Source: Ruoffia sp044336205 (lineage in GTDB: Bacteria; Bacillota; Bacilli; Lactobacillales; Aerococcaceae). From it: a DNA stretch of 64,000 nt. The translations under genes were made by a program, and so were the position numbers. Shown one piece after another: positions 53,251-60,514 of the stretch; position 1 is the first letter of the stretch; the number at the start of each line of letters is the position of its first letter. The stretch covers positions 186,001 to 250,000 of the forward strand of contig CP172318.1 of assembly GCA_044336205.1 (NCBI GenBank). Reading direction: 5' to 3'. A model generated the notes under the pieces. The model was not told the origin of the DNA, did no database searches, and worked only from the letters and a program-made list of their open reading frames with translations.

Positions 53251-53898
53251 ATGAATACAATTATTTTTGATATGGACGGAGTATTAATTGACTCTGAATA
53301 TACATATCTTGAATCAAAAACGGATATTCTAAATGATGCGGGATACGATGTTGATGTGAGTTATCAGTATCAATTTATGGGTACCACATATGATTATATG
53401 TGGAACACAATGAAAGAGGAACTAGGCCTACCATTTGAAACTTCTTACTATATTGATGAAATGAACCGTCGTCGTGAAGAAATGATTGATAGAGATGGTA
53501 TAAAGCCGATAAAAAATGTTATAGATTTTGTACAAAATCTCCATAAATCAGGTTTTAGGATGGCTGTTGCGTCTTCCTCACCTAAAAAGGATATAAAATT
53601 TGCGATGGATTCGCTAAATCTGACGCAATATTTCGATTTTTTAGTAAGCGGAGAAGAGGTTGAGAATTCTAAACCTGCTCCTGATGTATTCTTACTTGCG
53701 GCGAGTCTGCTTGATGTTGCTCCAGAAAAATGTATAGCATTTGAAGATACAAAAAATGGTAGCAAAGCGGCCAAAGCAGCAAATATGTATACGATTGGAT
53801 TTGAAAATCCTGATTATCCTAAACAAGATTTAACAGCAGCGGATAAGATTATTACGGACTTTAACCATGTTAATATTGAAGAATTAAAAAAGTTATAG
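53251..53898 (+). CDS. HAD phosphatase, beta-phosphoglucomutase-like
   Basis: About 215 residues. Motif I DMDGVLIDSEYT, motif II VASSSP, the motif III Lys in ENSKPAPDVF and motif IV AFEDTKNG fit the subfamily of small sugar phosphatases and beta-phosphoglucomutases. ATG 53251 has AGGGGG five bases upstream. Cotranscribed with the sorbitol PTS and the aldolase that follows by eight bases, so it may remove toxic sugar phosphates such as sorbitol-6-phosphate analogues. Confidence 0.85.
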   Translation: MNTIIFDMDGVLIDSEYTYLESKTDILNDAGYDVDVSYQYQFMGTTYDYMWNTMKEELGLPFETSYYIDEMNRRREEMIDRDGIKPIKNVIDFVQNLHKSGFRMAVASSSPKKDIKFAMDSLNLTQYFDFLVSGEEVENSKPAPDVFLLAASLLDVAPEKCIAFEDTKNGSKAAKAANMYTIGFENPDYPKQDLTAADKIITDFNHVNIEELKKL

Positions 53899-53906
53899 GA
53901 GAAAAA

Positions 53907-54575
53907 ATGAAACTAATTATTGACTCAGCAAATATCAAGAAAATTGAAGACTATCTAACCTACTTACCTGTCGACGGTGTAACGACAAATCCAAGTATTT
54001 TAAAAAAAGAAGGTAATATAGATTTCGTTACACACATGAAGGAAATTAGAGAGTTGATTGGTCAGGATAAATCTCTGCACATTCAAACAATCGCAAGTGA
54101 TTATGAAGGTATACTTCGCGATGCTAAAAGAATAATCGAATTGATAGATAAAGACGTGTATATAAAAATACCTGTTTCAAAGGATGGTTTAAAAGCCATT
54201 AAGCAACTTAAATCTGAAGGATATAATATTACTGCGACAGCAATATATTCTGAAGTTCAAGCGCTTTTAGCCAAAGAACTAGGTGCAGATTACCTAGCTC
54301 CTTATGTAAATCGAATGAGTAACTTAAACACTAATCCTTATGAAGTGATTAAAAACGTTTCACAAAATATTGTTGAAACTCAGAGTGTTACTAGAATTCT
54401 TGCAGCAAGCTTTAGAAATATTGATCAAGTTCTTGAAGCAGTAAGAGCAGGAGCGGCTCATGTTACAGTAGGAACGGAAGTTGTAGATACATTCTTAGCA
54501 AATGCTAATATAGAGAAAGCAGTAAATGATTTTGCAAGCGATTGGAATGAAATTCACGGTAAATTTGAAATTTAA
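53907..54575 (+). CDS. fsa: Fructose-6-phosphate aldolase / small transaldolase
   Basis: A 222-residue TIM barrel of the small transaldolase family. MKLIIDSANIKKIEDYL and VDGVTTNPSILKKEG form the N-terminus, the Schiff-base Lys is in VYIKIPVSKDGLKAIKQL, and TATAIYSEVQALLA follows. FsaA-type enzymes cleave fructose-6-phosphate to dihydroxyacetone and glyceraldehyde-3-phosphate; related proteins are transaldolases. Its place at the end of the sorbitol operon, where fructose-6-phosphate is the product, makes the aldolase role plausible. Confidence 0.88.
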   Translation: MKLIIDSANIKKIEDYLTYLPVDGVTTNPSILKKEGNIDFVTHMKEIRELIGQDKSLHIQTIASDYEGILRDAKRIIELIDKDVYIKIPVSKDGLKAIKQLKSEGYNITATAIYSEVQALLAKELGADYLAPYVNRMSNLNTNPYEVIKNVSQNIVETQSVTRILAASFRNIDQVLEAVRAGAAHVTVGTEVVDTFLANANIEKAVNDFASDWNEIHGKFEI

Positions 54576-54591
54576 GTTCAGAACATCCACG

Positions 54592-54627
54592 TATTTCGGA
54601 AATGCGTGGATGTTTTTCGTTGCTACT
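54592..54627 (+). terminator. Terminator of the sorbitol operon
   Basis: AACATCCACG (54592-54601) and CGTGGATGTT (54615-54624) form a perfect stem with a T run. The stretch 54630-54890 holds no gene; it contains a lone CACTTGGCACA (complement of TGTGCCAAGTG), which may be a stray half of the 42-bp repeat or chance. Confidence 0.85.
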
Positions 54628-54897
54628 CCCCAACTCTACAAGGGGCTTCATACACCAACACATCACTTGGCACATTACTCCCCAACACTATTATCACCAA
54701 TCGTTATATCAGGGAAGATGGTAACATTTACGCCTATCCATACATTTTTATCTATTGTTAAGGGTATGGTTGAATTCAAACTATAAATCTCGGTACTTTG
54801 CCTGTTATTCTAGTGCATCTACATTTTGTAATAAAGTTCTCCAGGGTGCTTTTCCATAAATCGATTTTAAATTATCTATCCAATCTGCCTTATTAAG

Positions 54898-54925
54898 TTG
54901 GATTCATTTCCATATTCGGTATAAT
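54898..54925 (+). promoter_or_regulatory. Promoter of HAD gene
   Basis: TTGGAT (54898-54903), 16 bases, TATAAT (54920-54925). Confidence 0.65.
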
Positions 54926-54958
54926 AAAGTAAGAAGAAATGTTTAATGGGGGCTAAAA

Positions 54959-55612
54959 GTGAACAAGCTTGAACTTATCATTTTCGATCTAGATGGCACT
55001 TTAGTAGACATTGAGATTATTTATCGCAAGGGGTGGGCTCATGTATTAAAAGCTTACGGACACGACTTGGATGAATCAGACTTTGAAGTGATGCGTGGCA
55101 ACAGTACAACATATAATAACGGTATTATCAAAACCTATCTTGGCTCTGATGAATTAGTCCAAGAAGCGAGACAACGACGTGAAGATTACTTCTTTACCGT
55201 GTTAGAAAATGGCGAAATGAAGTTAAAAAAAGGAGCTCGAGAAATTCTCCAAGCAGCTAAAGAACAGGGCTTGAAGCTAGGGGTTGCTACTTCATCATAT
55301 AGAGAACGTGGGATGGCCATGTTAAAAAGCTTGGATTTGATTGATTACTTTGATTATCTGGTCTTTGGTGACGAGGTCACACATTCTAAACCCCATCCAG
55401 AGATTTATCAGTCTGTATTAAAAGAAGCAAGAGTTAGTCCAGACAATGCAATAGTAGTCGAGGATTCAGTGCCCGGCATGCGTTCTGCCTTAGCTGCAGG
55501 ACTGAGAACTTTTCTTGTACCGGAAAGTGAAGTCGACTTGGCTGAGATTGAGGGAGAGTATACGGTGCATGAGGATCTTGAGGACGTGATGGATGCGATA
55601 TGGGATAATTAG
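54959..55612 (+). CDS. HAD phosphatase, beta-phosphoglucomutase-like
   Basis: A 217-residue HAD hydrolase of the same broad subfamily as the gene at 53251 but in its own transcription unit. Motif I is FDLDGTLVDIE, motif II VATSSYRERG, the Lys is in THSKPHPEIYQS and motif IV is VVEDSVPGMRSAL. The cap domain is four-helical. GTG start with a GGGGG site upstream. The substrate is probably a small sugar phosphate; exact identity unknown. Confidence 0.87.
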   Translation: MNKLELIIFDLDGTLVDIEIIYRKGWAHVLKAYGHDLDESDFEVMRGNSTTYNNGIIKTYLGSDELVQEARQRREDYFFTVLENGEMKLKKGAREILQAAKEQGLKLGVATSSYRERGMAMLKSLDLIDYFDYLVFGDEVTHSKPHPEIYQSVLKEARVSPDNAIVVEDSVPGMRSALAAGLRTFLVPESEVDLAEIEGEYTVHEDLEDVMDAIWDN

Positions 55613-55644
55613 CTTTCTGACGCTAATGTGTAATAAGTAAAAAT

Positions 55645-55693
55645 CAGTGGAATCTTACTATATTAATAATATAGAGGGCTTCACTGTTTTTTT
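55645..55693 (+). terminator. Probable terminator
   Basis: CAGTG (55645-55649) and CACTG (55682-55686) with an internal ATATT/AATAT pairing, followed by seven or more T. Confidence 0.55.
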
Positions 55694-55702
55694 ACAAACC
55701 AA

Positions 55703-55734
55703 AATGTTGGTAAGTAATCATACTCACCAACATT
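55703..55734 (-). terminator. Terminator of the creatininase gene
   Basis: On the minus strand AATGTTGGT and ACCAACATT form a 9-bp stem, followed by TTGGTTTG-like T-rich sequence. Confidence 0.7.
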
Positions 55735-55746
55735 AGGAATAATAAT

Positions 55747-56598
55747 TTAATTATGTTTGCGATTAAACGCAGCAGGGGTATTAGGATATAAATTGAAAAC
55801 TTCTTCTAGATATTCAGTTTGAACATCCATTTCTTCAATAATTTTTTGAATATTGATCACATCAGCCATTTGGTTTAATAATTTAAGTCCTTCATCGGCC
55901 ATGCAGTTGCGTGTTTCAATATCTGGTATTGCAGTTGTTGCCCGGTGATCAGTTAATTCTTTGAAATAGTATCCTGTTGCACCGCTCTCATATGATTGTG
56001 ACTTTAAGTGTCCAAACTCAGCACTAGAGTTGGTCATCGGTTCTTCAAACTCACTTGTAAGAAGAATGTCATCTATTCGGTTTCTTAATTTATATGAAGC
56101 AACTATCATGCAATCAAAATTATATATCATGGATTTCATGTCACCAAACACACCACTCTTTTGAGCTACTGACGCTCCATCAATATAGAGAATACTTGTA
56201 CCCGTTTCATCAAAGAAATCGCGAACGACTAGTCCCATCGAAATGTGAGAAGGTCCATGAAGACTGATATAAATTTGTTTCTTAAAACCTGATTGTAATA
56301 AACTTTTTGCAATACCATGCAACATATTAGAGCTTTCTCTTACAGTCAATTGAATTGTTCCTTTAGCTGAGGCTGTAGCTCCCGAATAAATATAAGGAAT
56401 ATGTGGTAATATTAATGAATTAGCGCGTTCAGCTAATATTAATGCCAATGCTTCTGATAGAACTGTTTCACAATCTAAAGGCATTCCTCCATGTAATTCT
56501 GTAGGGCCAAAAGGCACTATAATTGTGTCGTTTCTCTTTAAATATTCCTCTACTTCACTATTTACTAATGCATTTAAAAAATGACTTCTTAATTTCAT
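55747..56598 (-). CDS. Creatininase family hydrolase
   Basis: A 283-residue protein of the creatininase/creatinine amidohydrolase superfamily, which also includes riboflavin-pathway and mycofactocin enzymes. Metal-site residues are recognisable: VPFGPTELHGGMPLDCET (Glu and His with Asp), SLHGPSHI, and a later Glu/Asp set near SAEFGHLKSQSYESGATG. It follows a GPH sugar-type symporter by 29 bases, so the two probably act on one imported compound. Creatinine itself is not implied. Confidence 0.8.
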   Translation of the reverse strand: MKLRSHFLNALVNSEVEEYLKRNDTIIVPFGPTELHGGMPLDCETVLSEALALILAERANSLILPHIPYIYSGATASAKGTIQLTVRESSNMLHGIAKSLLQSGFKKQIYISLHGPSHISMGLVVRDFFDETGTSILYIDGASVAQKSGVFGDMKSMIYNFDCMIVASYKLRNRIDDILLTSEFEEPMTNSSAEFGHLKSQSYESGATGYYFKELTDHRATTAIPDIETRNCMADEGLKLLNQMADVINIQKIIEEMDVQTEYLEEVFNLYPNTPAAFNRKHN

Positions 56599-56627
56599 TA
56601 AAAATATCCTTTCTGTTCCGTTTTTAA

Positions 56628-58022
56628 TTAATCTTCAATTTTTGCTTTTGTTTCATCGTCAATTTTCCAAATAAATGTAAAACTTAGATAAGATAAGAAT
56701 GCACCAATTGCTGGGCCAATTAGATTTAATACAAGTAATCCAAAGATTGTCCCGTCAGATTGGGCTGCTCCAGAATTGGCAGCCGCCTGATTATATCCAA
56801 TCCATCCAATAGATAGAACGACAATTGATTGAGCGATGGTATTTCCTAGTCGTCTTGTTAGCGAAAAGTTACCGTAAAGCGTCCCTTCATTACGTTTGCC
56901 AGTGACAATCTCATTATAGTCAATTGACTCTCCAACCAATCCCCATTGTAATAGAATAGAGGTCATCATCAGATTAGTAGCTATGGTTGATGCAATTAAG
57001 TATACATAAGGATTAACATCAACAGTAATCATCAGTGCAAAAAGCGCCATTGAAAGTAATGAACTCGCTAATAGACTATAGCGAATTAAATTAACTGTAC
57101 TTCCAACTAATTCAACTAATTTTGGAGAGGCGATTAATATTAATACTGATAAAGCTGTTGATAAAATTGAGCTTGAACTCATAATACCAATGTCTCCATA
57201 ATAATCTGCGAATATATACGTTGTCGTTTGATTACGTAGTAGTTGAGCAAATACAAGTACAATGGAGTGAATACATAAAGCTAGATATAGACGATTCTTT
57301 TTGAAAGTTTCAAAAATATCTTTAAATTCAACTTGTTCTTGTTGTTCAATGTTGGCTTGAGCTTCTTTGTTTCTTTCTTCAGTCCAAGCATAGTGAATAA
57401 AAATTAATATCCCACCAAGTATTGCACAAAAGATACCAGCAACTGCGTATCCTGTACTGTTCTCGCCAAAATTATCTAAAATCAACGGCACCGTAAACAT
57501 CATGGCGAATGCACCTACAACGGATCCAAGGCCTCGAGCTGATGATAAGGTTGTTCTTTCTGTATCGTTTGTTGCCATGACACTAAGTAAAGAACCCATA
57601 GCGATATTCATCATAGTATATCCTAACTCATAAACAATTTTTAAAAGGAATAGTGCGACGACTTGTAATGTTCCATCTAAATAACTCGGTACAGAGAAAA
57701 ATGCAATCAGACCAAAAACTATTACTGGAATAGATCTTAATATCCAAGGTCGGAATTTATCTTTATTCACATTAGATTTTATAAAAGATCGGTCCATGAA
57801 ATTTCCCATTAATGGGTCATTCACCATATCCCAAATATTCCAAATTAATAATAAGATTGAAACGGTACTAAAAGAGATTCCTAACACATTAGTTACATAC
57901 CGGTTTAAATACATTTGGAGGAATTCAAGTGTAACAACGCCACCTCCATCTCCAGCACCATAACCGATTCTATGTTTAAATGTCAATTTACTTTCATGCA
58001 CTTCTAATCTTTCTTCAGCCAT
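56628..58022 (-). CDS. GPH-family (MelB-like) symporter
   Basis: A 464-residue twelve-helix transporter of the glycoside-pentoside-hexuronide family. The start (HRIGYGAGDGGG), the loop WDMVNDPLMGNFMDR with the conserved Asp used in cation coupling, and the late GKRNEGTLYGNFSLTRRLG are family marks. It imports a glycoside or related solute with H+ or Na+. Ribosome site AAAGGAT upstream. A perfect cre lies in its promoter region. Confidence 0.88.
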   Translation of the reverse strand: MAEERLEVHESKLTFKHRIGYGAGDGGGVVTLEFLQMYLNRYVTNVLGISFSTVSILLLIWNIWDMVNDPLMGNFMDRSFIKSNVNKDKFRPWILRSIPVIVFGLIAFFSVPSYLDGTLQVVALFLLKIVYELGYTMMNIAMGSLLSVMATNDTERTTLSSARGLGSVVGAFAMMFTVPLILDNFGENSTGYAVAGIFCAILGGILIFIHYAWTEERNKEAQANIEQQEQVEFKDIFETFKKNRLYLALCIHSIVLVFAQLLRNQTTTYIFADYYGDIGIMSSSSILSTALSVLILIASPKLVELVGSTVNLIRYSLLASSLLSMALFALMITVDVNPYVYLIASTIATNLMMTSILLQWGLVGESIDYNEIVTGKRNEGTLYGNFSLTRRLGNTIAQSIVVLSIGWIGYNQAAANSGAAQSDGTIFGLLVLNLIGPAIGAFLSYLSFTFIWKIDDETKAKIED

Positions 58023-58153
58023 AATTTAGAATCCTTTCTTTTTTCATACTAATCCAAAGTAACGAATGCAATAAAAAACTTGAAACTTGTCGTATATTAC
58101 ATTTAATCAATTGACCAACTAGTGAAAATGATGACAAATAAAATATACCAAAA

Positions 58154-58167
58154 TGTAACCGCTAACA
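58154..58167. promoter_or_regulatory. Perfect cre site upstream of GPH-creatininase operon
   Basis: TGTAACCGCTAACA matches all 14 positions of the consensus TGWAANCGNTNWCA. It is 132 bases before the transporter start, so CcpA control of this operon is likely. Confidence 0.85.
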
Positions 58168-58206
58168 TTTATGGGAAAGTGACCTCTTTTTTTAAAATAA
58201 TGATAC

Positions 58207-58242
58207 AAAACAAAAAGAGAGCTACAATAATTTTCGTAGCTC
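58207..58242 (-). terminator. Terminator of the AraC regulator gene
   Basis: On the minus strand GAGCTAC and GTAGCTC form the stem, followed by TCTTTTTG. Confidence 0.8.
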
Positions 58243-58256
58243 ATCAATTATGATAC

Positions 58257-59006
58257 TTATTCTTCATGTTTATCTTTTTGGTATTTAGTTGGAGATACTC
58301 CATAAGCTTCTTTAAACACTGTACTGAAGTATTGAACGCTATTATATCCAACCATCATGCTGATATCGGTAACGAAAAGTGATGATCGAGCTAGAAGTTC
58401 CTCCGCTTCTTTTAATCGATGGCTTCTAATAACATCATTAATCGTTTGATTCGTTTCCTTTTTGAAGGTACGCATAAGATGTTCCTTCGTAACGAAAAAT
58501 TTGTCTGCAATTGTTTGGATATTCAACTCATTCATAAAATTATTGGTAATGTATTGAGTTACTTTCGTTGAAAGGGACACACCATTTAATTGATTAAATC
58601 GATAGCTAGGTGAACTATAACGTTCAATCATTTCAGTATGTAGTTGATCAATTTCATGAATGGTTTGAGAATTTTCAATTAAAATAGCATATTTTTCTGA
58701 AAAATAGTGCGATAGAACTGGATCAAGACCACCAAGTTCGGCCATCAAAGCATACATTGAATTGTGTGAGAGTGTTAAATTTTTATGTGATCTCAGTTCG
58801 TTACCTTCAATTCGTTTCAAAATATCAATAGGATCTGTATTATCCAGATAAATTTTTGCATCTTTAAAATATTCTTTAGTTTTCAGTTCATCTGCATCGC
58901 GAATCGAAAACAGTAACTTTTTTCTCAAAACGTGACTATTCTTTATCAATTCAGCTTTCAGGGGATTACTATTTGCTTTTTGGATTTCCTCGGAGAGATT
59001 AGTCAT
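58257..59006 (-). CDS. AraC-family transcriptional regulator
   Basis: A 249-residue regulator. The C-terminal hundred residues hold two helix-turn-helix motifs: IQTIADKFFVTKEHLMRTFKKETN and DISMMVGYNSVQYFSTVFKEAYGVSPTKYQ, the AraC signature. The N-terminal 145 residues form a helical sensor without cupin motifs. Encoded just upstream of the GPH-creatininase operon on the same strand and ended by its own terminator, it is the likely regulator of that operon. Confidence 0.9.
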   Translation of the reverse strand: MTNLSEEIQKANSNPLKAELIKNSHVLRKKLLFSIRDADELKTKEYFKDAKIYLDNTDPIDILKRIEGNELRSHKNLTLSHNSMYALMAELGGLDPVLSHYFSEKYAILIENSQTIHEIDQLHTEMIERYSSPSYRFNQLNGVSLSTKVTQYITNNFMNELNIQTIADKFFVTKEHLMRTFKKETNQTINDVIRSHRLKEAEELLARSSLFVTDISMMVGYNSVQYFSTVFKEAYGVSPTKYQKDKHEE

Positions 59007-59199
59007 AGTAATTTATCCTTTCTATATTTTGCTATTGGTTAATACTGATTAATATAAAATGACTTAAAGTGTATTTAATTGTTATTCAAATGATTGATGA
59101 TATTAAGATGCTAAAATATTTATATTTAATTATAGCATCTTAAAACAAGAGTGATTACGCCTAATTATCCAAGGAGAGGTATGAGAACAAAGGATGTGG

Positions 59200-59372
59200 T
59201 TAAGTACAAGATAAGATAATACCCCAATGACTTTAAAATAAACGGCCGTCAACCTTCAAATTGCTTGGCGAAACAATGGTATTGTCATCCATAAAATGAT
59301 AAAAACATTCGTACTAATAAACTGAATAACGAAATAACTTATCATGAAGATGATAAATCGTGAACGAATTAA
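59200..59372 (-). pseudogene. Partial duplicate of the CPBP gene start
   Basis: This stretch repeats, with many differences and an internal deletion, the 5' part of the CPBP gene at 59880-60130. Two blocks correspond: AATGACTTT...CAACCTTC...AATTG (59229 onward) and AATAACTTAT-ATGAAGAT (59331 onward). It holds no open frame. The remaining bases 59007-59199 show nothing recognisable. Confidence 0.65.
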
Positions 59373-59414
59373 GACCCTCAAAAGTTAGATTTTTTAGTCT
59401 AACTCTTGGGGGTC
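59373..59414. terminator. Long hairpin
   Basis: GACCCTCAAAAGTTAGA (59373-59389) and TCTAACTCTTGGGGGTC (59398-59414) are complementary except at two positions. The T-rich loop is internal and no clear T run follows, so its role as terminator is uncertain. Confidence 0.5.
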
Positions 59415-59459
59415 AGCTCAGTGTGGGAGATAAGGATTTTACTTGTTCTACAAGGTGTA

Positions 59460-60130
59460 TCACAACAGTATCCATTGCACTAAGAAAATCAAAGAACGAA
59501 TGACAAAATAGATTAAGTGGAATAAAATCGGGCCCATCACATTACGGTCATATGCAAAGTAATAATAGCTTAAGGCCATAGCGAGTGGCAATGAAAGCAT
59601 AAAATATTGTGGAATGGATGCGTCAATATAACTAAATAATATAATCGAAAGGAGTGTCATAACTACTAATAATAGTTTATTATTCTTATCTACCAACCAA
59701 GGAGTCCTTCACGAAAGACTAATTCATCAATGATGAATCCAAAGATGAAAAAAATTGGAGTAGCGGGAACATGGGGAAAATATCCAACATATCACTTGAA
59801 GATATACCACTTTGAACCAGAGTGACGCCAGCAAAGTTAGCGACTAAAGGCATAAGTATAAAGGATCTGACGAGGGAGATAACAAGGTAAAATCCTAATG
59901 ACTTTAGTATGAAGGCTGGCCAACCTTCGAATTGTTGGAAGAACCGCTTGTATTCACCTTTTAAAAACTGGTGAAACAACACGATGGCAACAACAAATAA
60001 AATACCTGAAGTCCAAAAAGGTTGCTATATAGTCATGCATAAAATAATACAAAATATTCGAACTAATAAATTGCATAACAAAATAACTTATTATGAAGAT
60101 AATGAAACGGATGCGGATTGATAGTTTCAT
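59460..60130 (-). pseudogene. CPBP intramembrane protease, frameshifted
   Basis: A membrane protein of about 220 residues is recovered by joining three frames. The start is ATG 60130 after AAGGAGGG (MKLSIRIRFIIF). The middle part is LFHQFLKGEYKRFFQQFEG. Motif 1 is IIDELVFREGLLG, equivalent to EExxxR of CAAX prenyl-protease-like (CPBP, Abi) enzymes; the usual first Glu is Asp. The C-terminal part is RNVMGPILFHLIYFV with the conserved His. Shifts near 60010 and 59697 break it. CPBP proteins often give self-immunity to bacteriocins. Confidence 0.75.
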
Positions 60131-60169
60131 GGAACCCCTCCTTGATACTAAATGATGCTTGTGAAGCAA

Positions 60170-60361
60170 TTAATCGGTAGTAGAGTTATTGAATAAATCC
60201 CTTACACTTTCCATGATCGAATCATATTCTTTTTTTGAAAAGACAACAATATTTTCTTTTGGGTAATTAGCGGTGACGATAAATGTTTTAACATCTTCAT
60301 TAGCTTGTCGCATATATGCTTTTAGATTTCTTTCAAATTCCTCATAAAAGATTGTCTCCAT
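60170..60361 (-). CDS. YefM/Phd-type antitoxin, short, no toxin
   Basis: A 63-residue protein from ATG 60361, with AAAGGAA eight bases upstream; an in-frame extension to 60493 is hydrophobic and not family-like. METIFYEEFERNLKAYMRQANEDVKTFIV and ENIVVFSKKEYDSIMESVRDL match the DNA-binding N-terminal domain of YefM/Phd antitoxins. The C-terminal toxin-neutralising tail (another 20-25 residues) is missing and no yoeB-like toxin follows. An orphan or decayed toxin-antitoxin locus. Confidence 0.75.
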   Translation of the reverse strand: METIFYEEFERNLKAYMRQANEDVKTFIVTANYPKENIVVFSKKEYDSIMESVRDLFNNSTTD

Positions 60362-60473
60362 GCAAGCTTCTTCCTTTTTGTATCTCTTACATGGATTATA
60401 CAATATATATATAAGATGATACAAAGTAATTAGAATAATAATTGCTAAAGACATAACTAAGAAAAGTATCACC

Positions 60474-60512
60474 TTTACAAATCTCTTACACAATCTTCAC
60501 CCGATCTTTACA
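60474..60512 (+). promoter_or_regulatory. Pho box: four hexamers at 11-bp spacing
   Basis: TTTACA (60474), CTTACA (60485), TTCACC (60496) and TTTACA (60507) are separated by exactly five bases each. This is the direct-repeat pattern bound by PhoP/PhoB response regulators. It lies directly ahead of the alkaline phosphatase pseudogene, which is the expected target under phosphate starvation. The box is so close to coding sequence that some leader has probably been deleted. Confidence 0.8.
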
Positions 60513-60514
60513 CT

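Noticed and set aside
54526..54786. Plus-strand frame of 86 codons
   Set aside because: It overlaps the end of the aldolase gene and passes through its terminator; no ribosome site and no family resemblance.
60362..60493. Hydrophobic extension of the antitoxin gene
   Set aside because: ATG 60361 has a proper ribosome site and begins the YefM-like domain. The extension overlaps the Pho box on the opposite strand.
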